Shown: positions 1 to 8,985, numbered from the stretch's first letter. The stretch is DNA of 64,000 bases from Saccharopolyspora phatthalungensis (GCF_014203395.1 NZ_JACHIW010000001.1:682001-746000), one strand, 5' to 3'. The notes: generated by a model not told the origin, from the sequence alone. A program made the numbers and translations.

Positions 1-470
1 AGGCCCAGGAAGCCAAGGACGAACTAAGCGCCGCGCACAAGGATGTCACGAACACCGGGGAAGATTTCGGCGAAGCCGCGGCCGACGACATGCTCGCGCA
101 GCATTACGGTGTCAACCCCGATCAAATCCAGACATTCAACGGTTCCGGAGTCTTCGACAAGGTCGTCGAGCTTGACGACGGCCGAATCATCATCGTCGAA
201 GCCAAGGGCCCGAACGCCGACCTGGGGGCCAGGAGAGACCTGAACGGCGACCTCGTGCAGCAGGGAACGCGGGAGTACATGGAATCGATCCTCGACAACA
301 TGAGGCGAAATGGCCCGGACGAGGCGCTCGCCGCCCGCATCAAGGCGGCACTCGAGGACGGAGACGTCGAGTATCTCGAAGTCAAACCATCCGTTCGAGA
401 GGTTGTCGGCCCGGACGGCCAGAAACATCACGTCTACGCGGGCTACAATCGCAGGAAGTTCCACATTTGA
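1..470 (+). CDS. C-terminal end of a polymorphic toxin, nuclease-like domain (5' end outside window)
   Basis: The frame is open from the left edge (first full codon at base 3) to a stop at 468-470, so only about 155 C-terminal residues are visible. The end contains a hydrophobic strand with an acidic residue (VFDKVVELDDG) followed by IIVEAKG, the D...ExK pattern of PD-(D/E)xK nuclease folds, then a helix-rich stretch with Gln-Gly-Thr-Arg (QGTREYMESIL). That arrangement, and the immunity-type gene directly downstream, are typical of the toxic C-terminus of a contact-dependent or secreted polymorphic toxin. The delivery part lies outside the window. An internal ATG at 90 exists but nothing suggests it is the real start. 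Nuclease activity is inferred from the motif only. Confidence 0.6.
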   Translation, partial: AQEAKDELSAAHKDVTNTGEDFGEAAADDMLAQHYGVNPDQIQTFNGSGVFDKVVELDDGRIIIVEAKGPNADLGARRDLNGDLVQQGTREYMESILDNMRRNGPDEALAARIKAALEDGDVEYLEVKPSVREVVGPDGQKHHVYAGYNRRKFHI

Positions 471-490
471 CGCCGCGACCAGGGACAACA

Positions 491-1342
491 ATGACCTCGA
501 CCACCAGGCACGTGAGCGCCGACGCCAATACCGAAAACGAAATCGCGAAAAGCGCGGGCTTCGTGGACATGTTCTTGTCCCGCGCGGCCCGCAACACCCG
601 CCAACTCCGAAACGTTTCCGACGAATCGCTGATCACGACGAGCTATCGGGTGCTGCTGGATCCCACCGCGGCGAAAAGAGAAACCCACGCCGGGCTCCTG
701 CTGTCGGCCGAAGCGGGAGCGGGATTCTTCGCCGCGGCCAACCGGCCGGAAGAGGAATTCGAGTACACGGTCGGCGCCACCACCACATTGCACCGCCTAG
801 GCCCGACGAAGAGCCACGCCCCGAAAATCTGGCTGAATTCCCTGTGGGCATCGGTCATTTGCCGAGCACACCACCTCGCCGAAGACCTTTTCCAGACACC
901 GCTGGAGACCCTTCGCGAGGGCGGTGGCACGTTCGATGAATACATGTACTCATGGATCGACACCTTGCAGGGATACTTCCGCGGCGACGACGACGTGTAT
1001 GCGAAAGTCAACCGAAGCATCGAGCTCACCGACCCCGAAGGGCTTCAATTCGGCTCGCCAGAGATCGTGCTGCTTCGCTACTACCCGGCGATGAAGTTGC
1101 TCTACAACATCGCGGCAGGCGAGGCCGATCAGTTCAACCAGAACCTTGCCGAGGCAGTTGAACTCCATCGTCGCTTTTGGACCGCCGATGCCGAGCGATC
1201 CTCGAACCCGGACGGTTTCTTCGCCCTCGCACCAACGGCGCTCGCGGCCCTGGCGCATGACAACGGGATCGCGGTGCAGGTTGATTCGGAGTACCTGCCG
1301 AGGAACTTCGTCACCGGCACGTGGCCCGAGGTTGACGCGTAG
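491..1342 (+). CDS. Immunity 49 family protein, probable antitoxin of the preceding toxin
   Basis: A 283-residue, largely helical soluble protein without signal peptide or membrane segment. Length and the C-terminal pattern (a pair of helices with ...FNQNLAEAVELHRRFW and a late region with ...LAALAHDNGI) match my memory of the Imm49 family of polymorphic-toxin immunity proteins. The ATG at 491 is preferred because AGGGA lies five bases upstream; a TTG at 467 overlaps the toxin stop and would add eight residues. The gene starts 20 bases after the toxin gene, consistent with co-transcription, and should bind and neutralise that toxin in the cytoplasm. Family assignment is from sequence pattern, not a search. 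Confidence 0.6.
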   Translation: MTSTTRHVSADANTENEIAKSAGFVDMFLSRAARNTRQLRNVSDESLITTSYRVLLDPTAAKRETHAGLLLSAEAGAGFFAAANRPEEEFEYTVGATTTLHRLGPTKSHAPKIWLNSLWASVICRAHHLAEDLFQTPLETLREGGGTFDEYMYSWIDTLQGYFRGDDDVYAKVNRSIELTDPEGLQFGSPEIVLLRYYPAMKLLYNIAAGEADQFNQNLAEAVELHRRFWTADAERSSNPDGFFALAPTALAALAHDNGIAVQVDSEYLPRNFVTGTWPEVDA

Positions 1343-1376
1343 CGATTTCGCGAAACCGGCGGTCCTGCCGCGGGGT

Positions 1377-1404
1377 GGCGGCGATTTCGCGCGAAATCGC
1401 CGCC
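1377..1404. terminator. 28-base perfect palindrome between convergent genes
   Basis: GGCGGCGATTTCG is followed at once by its reverse complement after a two-base CG centre. It sits between the immunity gene and the convergent endonuclease V gene and can serve as a two-way terminator. A shorter related stretch (GCGATTTCGCGAAA) lies at 1343-1356. Confidence 0.5.
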
Positions 1405-1436
1405 AGCCCCAGGGCGGGCCGGACGGGCCGTTCGGC

Positions 1437-2120
1437 TCAAAGCGAGGACATCCGGACAAGATGATCGGCCGTTCGGGTCGTCTCCGGTAGGCGGTACTTC
1501 GGGGCGAGGCGGAGTACGAGCTCGCACGCATCGTCGAGGGTGAAGCGGTGGCCGACCGAGACGAACACCGGTTTCACCCCGCGCCGTGTTCGCAGCGCTC
1601 GGCCGACGACCTCGTCGTCGAGCCGAAGCGGAGACCATTCGCCGCGCTCCACGCCGCACGGCTCGTAGCGGCCGGCCGCGTTAAGCGTTGGGGCGGTCTT
1701 GCCGACGCCTATGCTGGGAAGGTCGGTCAACACCCCCAGGTGGCAGGCCAGGCCGAAGCGGCGCGGGTGGGCCAAGCCCTGCCCATCGCACACCAGGACA
1801 TCCGGTTGCACCGACAGCTCGGACAGCGCCCTGAGCAACGGGGGCGCCTCGCGAAAAGCGAAAAGACCTGGAATGTAAGGAAATTCCGCCTTACCATCGA
1901 CGACTACGCTGTCCACAACGGTCAGATTCGCCACGTCGAGGACCGTTACCGCGGCGACCAGTTCGGCCGAGTCTTCGCGGTACGCGACGTCCAAGCCCGC
2001 CGCCGTGCGCACCGCTGCCGGCCCGCCGTCGAAACGCACCAGCGGGCGCAGTCGTTCTTGGATCGCAACGGCTTCGGCCTCGGTCGAGGGCCACGGGTGC
2101 AGGTCGCGGACGCGGATCAC
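1437..2120 (-). CDS. nfi: Endonuclease V (deoxyinosine 3' endonuclease)
   Basis: A 227-residue protein with the family landmarks in order: AGLDVAY with the first catalytic Asp near residue 44, PYIPGLFAFREAP with the catalytic Glu, LVCDGQGLAHPRRFG with the second Asp and the helix that reads the deaminated base, and IGVGKT. The family cleaves the second phosphodiester bond 3' of deoxyinosine to start alternative excision repair of deaminated adenine; it acts on chromosomal DNA in the cytoplasm. Start is GTG at 2120; a poor GGATGA precedes it. It is transcribed alone, convergent with the immunity gene. All catalytic residues appear intact. Confidence 0.9.
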   Translation of the reverse strand: MIRVRDLHPWPSTEAEAVAIQERLRPLVRFDGGPAAVRTAAGLDVAYREDSAELVAAVTVLDVANLTVVDSVVVDGKAEFPYIPGLFAFREAPPLLRALSELSVQPDVLVCDGQGLAHPRRFGLACHLGVLTDLPSIGVGKTAPTLNAAGRYEPCGVERGEWSPLRLDDEVVGRALRTRRGVKPVFVSVGHRFTLDDACELVLRLAPKYRLPETTRTADHLVRMSSL

Positions 2121-2219
2121 TCATCCGATCGTAGGCCACGGCAGCGACGCCCCGGGGGCCTGCGATGAGCCGTCATTTGCGCGAACGCCGATCCGAGCGG
2201 GGAAGAGCTCGGCCGCAGC

Positions 2220-2262
2220 TCGTGCGTGCTTTGGGTGCCACGGCGCTCCGAAGCACGCACGA
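2220..2262 (-). terminator. Hairpin downstream of the CPFAW oxidoreductase gene
   Basis: TCGTGCGTGCTT at 2220-2231 is perfectly complementary to AAGCACGCACGA at 2251-2262, with a 19-base loop. It lies 33 bases beyond the stop of the minus-strand gene at 2295 and is probably its factor-independent terminator, although no T-run is obvious. Confidence 0.55.
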
Positions 2263-2294
2263 GGTCTGGCCAGTCGTCTGCGGGTGCCCGCTCC

Positions 2295-2909
2295 TCAGTC
2301 GAACTGCGGGGACTCGGTACGGGTGCGCTTGAGCTCGAAGAAGTACGGGTAGCTCGCCAGCGCCACCGCGCCGTCGAACAACTTCGCCGCCTCCTCGCCG
2401 CGCGGGATGCGGGTGATCACCGGCCCGAAGAACGCGACCCCGTCGACGTGGATGGTCGGGGTGCCCACCTCTTCGCCCACCGGATCCATGCCCGCGTGGT
2501 GGCTGGCGCGCAGCTCCTCGTCGTACTCGGTGCTGCCGGCCGCCTCGGCCAGCGACGCGGGCAACCCCACCTCGGCCAGCGACTCGCTGATCACCTGCTC
2601 GAAGTCCTTATTGCCCTGGTTGTGCAGGCGGGTGCCCATCGCGGTGTACAGCGGGTCCAGGACCTCCTCGCCGTGGTGCTTGGCGGCGGCGATGGCCACC
2701 CGCACCGGGCCCCACGCCCTGTCCAGCAGTTCCAGATATTCCGCCGGCAGGTCGCGGCCCTCGTTGAGCACCGACAGGCTCATCACGCGGAAATGCAGAT
2801 CGATGTCACGGACCTCGGCGACCTCCAAGATCCAGCGCGAGGACACCCACGCGAACGGGCACGCCGGGTCGAAGTAGAAGTCGACCCGGGGGCGGGTAGC
2901 GGCACTCAT
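2295..2909 (-). CDS. DsbA-like thioredoxin-fold oxidoreductase, mycothiol-dependent nitroreductase Rv2466c type
   Basis: A 204-residue cytoplasmic protein starting with a short strand and DPACPFAW, the CPFAW active site (one catalytic Cys near residue 16 and no resolving CxxC partner) that characterises the Rv2466c group, which uses mycothiol to reduce substrates. The helical insertion and the late GTPTIHV cis-proline loop fit the DsbA fold. ATG at 2909 has GGGAGG just upstream; an in-frame ATG twelve bases earlier and a longer frame to 3179 lack that support. It is divergent from pepN, as in mycobacteria. The physiological substrate cannot be told from sequence. No signal peptide is present. 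Confidence 0.85.
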   Translation of the reverse strand: MSAATRPRVDFYFDPACPFAWVSSRWILEVAEVRDIDLHFRVMSLSVLNEGRDLPAEYLELLDRAWGPVRVAIAAAKHHGEEVLDPLYTAMGTRLHNQGNKDFEQVISESLAEVGLPASLAEAAGSTEYDEELRASHHAGMDPVGEEVGTPTIHVDGVAFFGPVITRIPRGEEAAKLFDGAVALASYPYFFELKRTRTESPQFD

Positions 2910-3190
2910 CAGTCCTCCCATGTTCTGCGGTACACCGGCCGACGGGCACGAGCGGGAAACCACCGTCCGTATCGCCTCCGATGTCCGTTCGATCGCGGAT
3001 GCGTTCCGGCACGCCCCGTCATGGGTACCAACCCCGGTAGGGTCGGTTGTCTTCCCGCCCGACCCGACACGCCGACGACAAAGCCGGACCCGCCCGGCGA
3101 CACGCCCGAACGCGGACGTGATTTGATGCCTGCGCCAGGTGCGCCGCACGCCCCTGGCATGACGAGTCCCGACGAGCAACGAGGTGATCC

Positions 3191-5764
3191 GTGGCCCCGC
3201 CGAACCTCACCCGCGAACAGGCCGAGCAGCGCGCGGCCTTGCTGGAGATCCAGTCCTACGCGATCGAACTGGATCTCGCTGCCGGCGCGGGTGGGCCGGA
3301 CGTGGAGACGTTCGGTTCCACCACCACGGTGCGGTTCCGCAGCAACCAAGCGGGCGCCGACAGCTGGATCGACCTGGTGGCCGAACGGGTGTATGGTGCC
3401 GTGCTCAACGGAGTTGAGCTCGACGTCTCCGACTACGACGAGTCCACCGGCATCCGGCTGCCGAACCTGGCCACCGACAACGAACTAGTGGTGCGCGCCG
3501 ACTGCGCCTACACCAACACCGGTGAGGGCCTGCACCGCTTCATCGACCCGGTCGACGGCGGCGTGTACCTCTACAGCCAGTTCGAAACGGCCGACGCCAA
3601 GCGGATGTTCGCCTGCTTCGACCAGCCCGACCTGAAGGCCACCTACCAGATCACGGTGGACGCGCCGGCCGACTGGAAGGTCATTTCCAACGCCGCCGCC
3701 GAGGTCACCGCCTCGACGAACGGCAACCGGCACGAGTTCGCCACCACCAAACCGATGTCGACCTACCTGGTGGCACTCGTGGCCGGTCCGTACGCGGAGT
3801 GGCGCGATGTCTTTCCCGGCGCGGACGGTCAGGACGAGATCCCGCTGGGCATCTACTGCCGCGCCTCCCTGGCCGAGCACCTCGACGCCGAGCGACTGTT
3901 CACCGAGACCAAGCAGGGTTTCGGCTTCTACCACAAGGCGTTCGGGGTCCCGTACCCGTTCGGCAAGTACGACCAATGCTTCGTGCCGGAGTTCAACGCG
4001 GGCGCGATGGAGAACGCCGGCTGCGTCACGTTCCTGGAGGACTACGTTTTCCGGTCGAAGGTCACCAGCTACCTCTACGAGCGGCGCTCCGAGACTGTGC
4101 TGCACGAGATGGCGCACATGTGGTTCGGCGACCTGGTGACGATGCGCTGGTGGGATGACCTCTGGCTCAACGAGTCGTTCGCCACCTGGGCCAGCGTGCT
4201 CGCGCAGGTCAGCGCCACGCAGTACCACCACGCCTGGACGACGTTCGCGAGCGTGGAGAAGTCGTGGGCCTACCGGCAGGACCAGTTGCCCTCCACCCAC
4301 CCGGTGGCCGCCGACATCCCGGACCTGCAGGCCGTGGAGGTCAACTTCGACGGCATCACCTACGCCAAGGGCGCCTCGGTGCTCAAGCAGCTCGTCGCCT
4401 ACGTGGGCCTGGACAACTTCCTGGCCGGGCTGCGGATCTACTTCAACCGGCACGCCTGGGCCAACGCCACCCTCAACGACCTGCTGCGGGCATTGGAGGA
4501 GGCATCCGGCCGCGACCTGTCGTGGTGGAGCGCCCAGTGGCTGGAGACCACCGGTCTGAACATGCTGCGGCCCCGGTTCGCCACCGACGACAAGGGGCGG
4601 ATCACCTCGTTCGAGGTGGTGCAGAACGGTGCCCGGCCCGGCGCGGGTGAGCTACGCACGCACCGGCTGGCGATCGGCATCTACGACGACGAGGGCGGCA
4701 AACTGGTGCGCAAGCACCGCGTCGAACTCGACGTCAGCGGCGAGCGCACCGAGGTACCCGATCTGGTCGGCGTGCACCGGGGCAAGCTCGTGCTGGTCAA
4801 CGACGACGATCTGACCTACTGCTCGCTGCGCTTCGACCCCGAGTCGCTGACCACGCTGATCGACCGGATCGGCGACATCGAGGAATCGCTGCCGCGCGCA
4901 CTGTGCTGGTCCACGGCCTGGGAAATGACCCGCGAGGCGGAGCTCAAGGCGCGCGATTTCGTGACCCTGGTGCTCGGCGCCTCCGCCGCCGGGGGCATCG
5001 GCGCCGAGAGCGAGATCGGCGTGGTGCAGCGGGTGCTGTTGCAGACACAGACCGCACTTGGGTCCTATGTGGACACTTCATGGCAGGCCGAGGGCTGGCG
5101 GCGGTTCACGGCTCGGCTCTTCGAGCTCGCCCGCACGGCCGCGCCCGGCTCGGACCACCAGCTCGCCTTCGTCAACTCGCTTGCCGGATCGGTGCTTTCC
5201 GATGGGCAGGTCGCCGAGCTGCGCGGCTGGCTGGACGGCTCCGCACCCCTGCCCGGGCTGACCGTCGACACCGACCTGCGTTGGCAGCTGCTTCAGGCGC
5301 TGGTCGCGCACGGCGCGGCCGACGAGTCCGAGATCGACGTCGAGCTGGACAAGGACCAGACTGCGACCGGCCGGCGACGTGCGGAGCGGGCGCGGGCGCT
5401 GATCCCGACCCCGGAGTCCAAGGAGAAGGCCTGGCAGCGGGCGGTGCATGACGACCAGTTGCCGAACGCGGTCAGCGACGCGATCATCGCGGGCTTCCAG
5501 CACCCGGCCCAGCGCGAGCTGCTCGTGCCGTACGTGCGGCGCTACTTCGAGGAGATCGACGAGGTCTGGCAGCGCCGCTCCAGCGAGCGGGCCCAGCCGA
5601 CGGTGATCGGGCTGTTCCCGTCGTGGGCCGTCGCCGACGAGACCGTCGCGGCCGCGGACGCCTGGCTGGACGGCGAACACCCCTCGGCGCTGCGCCGCCT
5701 GGTGTCGGAGGGACGCGCGGGCATCGTGCGCGCCCTCGCGGCTCGCGAGTTCGACCGCTCCTGA
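3191..5764 (+). CDS. pepN: Aminopeptidase N (M1 family zinc metallopeptidase)
   Basis: An 857-residue M1 peptidase that removes N-terminal residues from peptides in the cytoplasm. Visible are the exopeptidase signature GAMEN near residue 270, the zinc site HEMAH near residue 304 with the third ligand in WLNES 18 residues later, and the long C-terminal ERAP1-like helical region that ends with normal family length. GTG at 3191 follows GAGGTGAT and gives MAPPNLT. It is divergent from the CPFAW oxidoreductase across about 280 bases that should hold both promoters, the same pairing as Rv2466c/pepN in M. tuberculosis. Nothing looks damaged. Confidence 0.95.
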   Translation: MAPPNLTREQAEQRAALLEIQSYAIELDLAAGAGGPDVETFGSTTTVRFRSNQAGADSWIDLVAERVYGAVLNGVELDVSDYDESTGIRLPNLATDNELVVRADCAYTNTGEGLHRFIDPVDGGVYLYSQFETADAKRMFACFDQPDLKATYQITVDAPADWKVISNAAAEVTASTNGNRHEFATTKPMSTYLVALVAGPYAEWRDVFPGADGQDEIPLGIYCRASLAEHLDAERLFTETKQGFGFYHKAFGVPYPFGKYDQCFVPEFNAGAMENAGCVTFLEDYVFRSKVTSYLYERRSETVLHEMAHMWFGDLVTMRWWDDLWLNESFATWASVLAQVSATQYHHAWTTFASVEKSWAYRQDQLPSTHPVAADIPDLQAVEVNFDGITYAKGASVLKQLVAYVGLDNFLAGLRIYFNRHAWANATLNDLLRALEEASGRDLSWWSAQWLETTGLNMLRPRFATDDKGRITSFEVVQNGARPGAGELRTHRLAIGIYDDEGGKLVRKHRVELDVSGERTEVPDLVGVHRGKLVLVNDDDLTYCSLRFDPESLTTLIDRIGDIEESLPRALCWSTAWEMTREAELKARDFVTLVLGASAAGGIGAESEIGVVQRVLLQTQTALGSYVDTSWQAEGWRRFTARLFELARTAAPGSDHQLAFVNSLAGSVLSDGQVAELRGWLDGSAPLPGLTVDTDLRWQLLQALVAHGAADESEIDVELDKDQTATGRRRAERARALIPTPESKEKAWQRAVHDDQLPNAVSDAIIAGFQHPAQRELLVPYVRRYFEEIDEVWQRRSSERAQPTVIGLFPSWAVADETVAAADAWLDGEHPSALRRLVSEGRAGIVRALAAREFDRS

Positions 5765-5778
5765 CACCAACGGGTGAT

Positions 5779-5824
5779 AAGTGCGGGCCCCCTGGACCGA
5801 GCCTCTCTGGTCTAGGGGGCACTT
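5779..5824 (+). terminator. Terminator hairpin after pepN
   Basis: AAGTGC...CCCCCTGGACC (5779-5798) pairs with GGTCTAGGGGG...GCACTT (5809-5824) with a three-base bulge, followed by a short mixed tract. It starts 15 bases after the pepN stop. Confidence 0.7.
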
Positions 5825-5920
5825 GCTTGGTTCGAAACGCGGTCGAGCACGGTTCGTGTTCGACCGGGCACGGCGCGTAAGCTGCTTTTGATCTGCCCGG
5901 CGTGAGGGGTAGGAGCGTCG

Positions 5921-6667
5921 ATGCCCGAGTTGATCTCTGCGTTCGCCCAACTGCTCTGGCCGTTGATCGCGCTGATGGCGATCGTCGTGTTTCGGCGCGC
6001 GATCGGGCGGGTCTTGCGCACCGCCGAGAAGCGTGAGCTGGAGTTCGAGATCGGCGGACAGCGGCTCACCATGCACGAGCTCAACGACCAGCAGAACGAG
6101 ATGATCCAGGACCTCCAGCGGCAGCTGAGCATGCTCAGCAAGCAGTTGGAGGACCGCGATCGGGTCGACGCCGCGTTGGAAGTCCCCAAACCGATCGCCG
6201 TTCCGGCGCTGCCCGAGGTAGCCGACCTCCCCGGCAACGGCGAGGGAGAACACCAGGGCGAGCTACCACCGGTGCAGGCGCCGACAGGCCCCGAGCCGTT
6301 CGCCGTGCTGTGGATCGCCGAGAGACCGGAGGCGCACGCGATACTGGCCGAGCAGCTCCGGGAGAACGGCGTGCGGGTAACGATGGCGACGACCACCGAT
6401 GCAGCGCTCGCTGAACTCTCGCAGCGCCCGTACCGGCTGATCGTGGAGGACATGGGGCGTAAGGAGAACGGCCGGTGGCGGCCCGACGCCGGGCTCGCAC
6501 TGCTGAGCGAACTCCGCGACCTGGGCGTCGACACCCCGGTGATCGTTTACAGCAGCGCACGGGCCCAGCAGCAGTACGGCGAGCACGCGCGGCAGTTGGG
6601 CGCGGTCGGCACGACATCGTCGGCCTACGAGATGTTCCAGAACTTCCAGAGCTTCGACCTGCTCTGA
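5921..6667 (+). CDS. Membrane-anchored coiled-coil protein with a receiver-like C-terminal domain
   Basis: A 248-residue protein of unrecognised family. Residues 5-25 form one hydrophobic segment, followed by basic residues, then a Gln/Glu-rich coiled coil (about 45-85), a Pro/acidic linker (about 85-125) and an alpha/beta domain of about 115 residues. That domain starts FAVLWIAERPEAHAILAEQL and contains LIVEDMGRKENG and TPVIVYSSA, in the positions of the phosphoacceptor loop and the Ser/Thr strand of response-regulator receivers. An Asp is present but the acidic pair at the start of strand 1 is replaced (Ile-Ala-Glu), so phosphorylation is doubtful. No histidine kinase or output gene adjoins it. 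ATG at 5921 follows TAGGAGC. Confidence 0.65.
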   Translation: MPELISAFAQLLWPLIALMAIVVFRRAIGRVLRTAEKRELEFEIGGQRLTMHELNDQQNEMIQDLQRQLSMLSKQLEDRDRVDAALEVPKPIAVPALPEVADLPGNGEGEHQGELPPVQAPTGPEPFAVLWIAERPEAHAILAEQLRENGVRVTMATTTDAALAELSQRPYRLIVEDMGRKENGRWRPDAGLALLSELRDLGVDTPVIVYSSARAQQQYGEHARQLGAVGTTSSAYEMFQNFQSFDLL

Positions 6668-6763
6668 CCGAACCCGCGCACTAAGTCCGGCACGGCGCGG
6701 AACCCGCCCGAAACTCAAGCACCCGTGGCACCGAGGGCGTCACAGGTGCTCTGCTGACCTTGC

Positions 6764-7267
6764 TCAGTGGTGGGCGCGGGATTCCGGGTAGCTGGTGCCC
6801 GCCGCGTCGGCGAGCATGCGCAGGGCGCCGATGATGCCGTCGATCAGCTCGCCCTCCTTGAAGGAGGCCACCATGCTCATCGCGGCGAGCTGGCAGCTGC
6901 GGTCCGGGATCCGCCGGTGCGCCTCTTCACCGGTGACGATCTCGAACTTCCGCTGGCCGGGCGAAACGGCGATCAGCACGCCCTCTGGCGCCTTGGGACC
7001 GAGGCCGGCATGCAGATCCTCGGCCTGCTTGCGGGTGTCCTCGCCGAGGTCGCCGAGGTAGATCGCAAACTCCAGCCCGGTGCTGCGGGTGGACAGGGTC
7101 AGTGCCTCGTCCAGTCGCGCGAGCTGGCCGGGGCTGAATGGCAGCCGGGGCCGGTCGGGTTCGACGTGGCGAGCGACGGACAGCCGACCGGTGGCCATCA
7201 TCGCTTCGCCAATGGCGAGCTCGCCCGGGTCCGCGGCGGGCCGCCCCGCGATCTCACCAGTTGCCAC
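6764..7267 (-). CDS. DUF5130 (TPM-like) protein, syntenic with Rv2468c
   Basis: A 167-residue protein with a domain pattern of TPM-like proteins: SPGQLARLDEAL, then LEFAIYLGDLGED, then PEGVLIAVSPGQRKFEIVTG and a C-terminal helical part. This matches the actinobacterial DUF5130 family, which lies beside ctaJ and near pepN in mycobacteria. No clear signal peptide or membrane span is present. GTG at 7267 overlaps the ctaJ stop by 14 bases, so the pair is translationally coupled, suggesting a role connected with the aa3 oxidase complex. The biochemical activity is unknown. Confidence 0.75.
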   Translation of the reverse strand: MATGEIAGRPAADPGELAIGEAMMATGRLSVARHVEPDRPRLPFSPGQLARLDEALTLSTRSTGLEFAIYLGDLGEDTRKQAEDLHAGLGPKAPEGVLIAVSPGQRKFEIVTGEEAHRRIPDRSCQLAAMSMVASFKEGELIDGIIGALRMLADAAGTSYPESRAHH

Positions 7268-7514
7268 GTGCGCCTCCCCGAGCGGTGCTGGGCCGCGCGT
7301 CTTCCGGCGCGCTCTCCGAATCCACGTCTGCCGCTGGTGCGGCGGTGTTCACGCCCGCTGGGTTGGCCACCCAGAACACCGGCGCGAAATCCCAGTCCTG
7401 CCCCGAGCGGTAACGCGGGCGGGTGAGCCTGGGCCACATCGCGATGAGCACGATCAGGCCGTAGATGGCCGCTGGGATCACCGCCAAGGCGAGCACAGTC
7501 TCCAAGACAGTCAC
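7254..7514 (-). CDS. ctaJ: aa3-type cytochrome oxidase accessory subunit CtaJ
   Basis: An 86-residue protein with one N-terminal membrane helix (residues 4-26), followed by PRYRSGQDWDFAPVFWVANP, close to the tyrosine/proline-rich motif of CtaJ, a small accessory subunit seen with the actinobacterial bc1-aa3 supercomplex, and a disordered Ala/Asp tail. GTG at 7514 gives VTVLETVLALAV; the frame runs on to 7679 but the extension is not hydrophobic and looks non-coding. It is the first gene of a two-gene operon with the DUF5130 gene. Start codon is inferred because no strong ribosome site is visible. Confidence 0.75.
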   Translation of the reverse strand: MTVLETVLALAVIPAAIYGLIVLIAMWPRLTRPRYRSGQDWDFAPVFWVANPAGVNTAAPAADVDSESAPEDARPSTARGGARGNW

Positions 7515-7904
7515 GCGAGTACGGTATCGGATGGCCTCCGCTCCGTGCGCCCGACCTGTGCCGCGCAGGATCGACGCCAGCGGCCAGGCGCCGCGACCTC
7601 GCGCCGACACGTTCGAGTTGACCCGACGACCGGGATTCGCCCCAACCAAGGTTTCCGCAGGTGAAAAGCGAATTGACAATTCCGGAAACTACGTACGGTT
7701 ACTAGTCAAGCGTGTTGTACATCACTTAAGGTAACTCTTTCAGAGTAACTACTGCCACCGAATGGAGTCCAACCGGACGGTTGCAATGCGCGGCGACTTG
7801 GCGGCTTGTTCCCGAGGTTTTCGGCTCCTAGTTTTTCACCTGTATGGGTCTTGCATATTTGATCACATGCGTTCAAAGCAAATTTTGAATGCGGGAGGCA
7901 CACT
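7515..7904 (+). promoter_or_regulatory. AT-richer intergenic region upstream of the GVRIS-repeat gene
   Basis: This 390-base region separates ctaJ from the repeat gene and its second half is clearly richer in A/T than its surroundings. It contains a TTGACA at 7673-7678 with possible -10 elements TACGGT (7694) or TACTAG (7700), a partial inverted repeat around GTAACTCTTTCAGAGTAAC (7731-7749), and a perfect CAACCG-GA-CGGTTG at 7770-7783. Just before the gene, GGGAGG ends six bases from the ATG at 7905. Together these make a regulated promoter and a strong ribosome site plausible; none is proven. Confidence 0.45.
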
Positions 7905-8240
7905 ATGTTGATCATCAAAACCGCCACTCAGAGCAACGCCCTCACTCTTCCGATGCCCAACCGGCCACTGCTTGAACACGGTGTTCGGATCAGCGGCCGG
8001 GGCCCCGGCGTGCGCATCAGCGGCGAGCGCGGTGTGCGGATCAGCGGCAAGTGCGGCGTCCGGATCAGCGGCGAGCGCGGTGTGCGGATCTCCAACGGTG
8101 TGCGAATCAGCCGTGGCGTACGGATCAGCGGACAACAGGGCGTACGGATCAGCGGACAGCAAGGCGTGCGGATTTCCAACGGCGTGCGGATCCGCCGTGG
8201 CGTCCGGATCAGCGCGCAGCACGGCGTGCGGATCAGCTAA
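7905..8240 (+). CDS. GVRIS-repeat protein (111 residues, novel)
   Basis: I do not recognise this family. After a 25-residue leader-like start (MLIIKTATQSNALTLP...) the whole protein consists of twelve GVRI units, eleven of them GVRIS, separated by short variable spacers: GRGP, GER, GKC, GER, N, R, GQQ, GQQ, N, RR, AQH. Unit lengths are 9, 8, then twice the series 8-8-6-6, then 8 and 5, so there is a 28-residue higher-order repeat. It is very basic, has one Cys and no signal peptide. The frame is supported by GGGAGG six bases before ATG 7905 and by an AT-rich upstream region. The regular alternation could form a beta-solenoid, a nucleic-acid or membrane binding polycation, or a multi-core RiPP precursor; no modifying enzyme adjoins it. 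Confidence 0.75.
   Translation: MLIIKTATQSNALTLPMPNRPLLEHGVRISGRGPGVRISGERGVRISGKCGVRISGERGVRISNGVRISRGVRISGQQGVRISGQQGVRISNGVRIRRGVRISAQHGVRIS
7980..8237 (+). repeat. In-frame tandem repeat array, units of 18 and 24 bases
   Basis: Each unit starts with a version of GGTGTGCGGATCAGC. Units of 24 and 18 bases alternate in the order 27-24-(24-24-18-18)-(24-24-18-18)-24-15, so the array contains two 84-base superunits. Every length is a multiple of three and the stop codon follows directly. Confidence 0.9.
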
Positions 8241-8307
8241 TCGACTGGGCAGCAGAGGAGCCGTCCGCCGACGCGTCACGCGGTTCTCGTTCGGCACCTA
8301 CGACAAG

Positions 8308-8985
8308 TCAGGCCGCGGGCTCACCGAGGTACGGCAACCACAACGGGTCCGTCTCGGAAAGTCCCGCCAGCAGTCGCCAGTGCCGCCCGCGCGGCGCGTG
8401 CGGCACCACCGGCAGGCGCCAACCCAGCTCGCTCAGCGTCTTGTCCGCCTTGCGGTGGTTGCACTTGGTGCAGCAAGCGACGCAGTTTTCCCAGGTGTGC
8501 GGCCCGCCCCGACTGCGCGGCACGACATGATCTATCGTTTCGGCGCGAGCACCGCAGTACGCGCACCTGTGGTTGTCCCGCAGCATCAGCGCCGCCCTGG
8601 TCAGCGGCACCCGGCCGCGGTAGGGCACTCGCACAAAGTTGCTCAACCGAATCACGGACGGGACTTCAACGCTGTCCGTGGCGGAATGCAGCACCATCCC
8701 GGCCGAATCACCGTGCACCACCTCAGCCTTACCGCAGACGAGCAGCACAATCGCCCGGCGCAGCGGGAGCGCGGTCAGCGGCTCGAACGTCGTGTTGAGC
8801 AGCAGCACCCGCCGCTTGCGCCAGGACGGGGCGTGACCGGGAGGGCGGTCGGCCTGCGGTGGCGACGTTCCGGCGCGGCTCGGCGGGCACAGCGTGGCCC
8901 GCGACGCGAGGCCAGTGGCCTTCAGCGCCGGTTGTCGGGTCGGTTGTCGGTCGGGCACGCGACCACCTCCACCGGTGTCGGGCAT
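8308..8985 (-). CDS. HNH endonuclease family protein, syntenic with Rv2469c
   Basis: A 225-residue protein. A Pro/Arg-rich, poorly conserved N-terminus is followed by VLLLNTTFEPL and, toward the C-terminus, a complete HNH/zinc module: CAYCG, IDHVVPRSRGG, WENCV and CxxCNHRK, giving two CxxC pairs for zinc and the catalytic His in DHV. The family occurs in single copy in the same neighbourhood in mycobacteria; its substrate is not established. ATG at 8985 gives MPDTGG; a longer frame to 9066 is possible and no good ribosome site decides between them. Transcribed toward the GVRIS gene, whose stop is 67 bases away. Confidence 0.8.
   Translation of the reverse strand: MPDTGGGGRVPDRQPTRQPALKATGLASRATLCPPSRAGTSPPQADRPPGHAPSWRKRRVLLLNTTFEPLTALPLRRAIVLLVCGKAEVVHGDSAGMVLHSATDSVEVPSVIRLSNFVRVPYRGRVPLTRAALMLRDNHRCAYCGARAETIDHVVPRSRGGPHTWENCVACCTKCNHRKADKTLSELGWRLPVVPHAPRGRHWRLLAGLSETDPLWLPYLGEPAA

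Noticed and set aside
2226..3488. 420-residue plus-strand frame across the CPFAW gene and the start of pepN
   Set aside because: It is antisense to the CPFAW gene and out of frame with pepN; composition is random.
7980..8237. CRISPR array
   Set aside because: Regular repeats, but units are 18 and 24 bases with spacers of 3-12 bases, all in frame in a gene; no cas genes.
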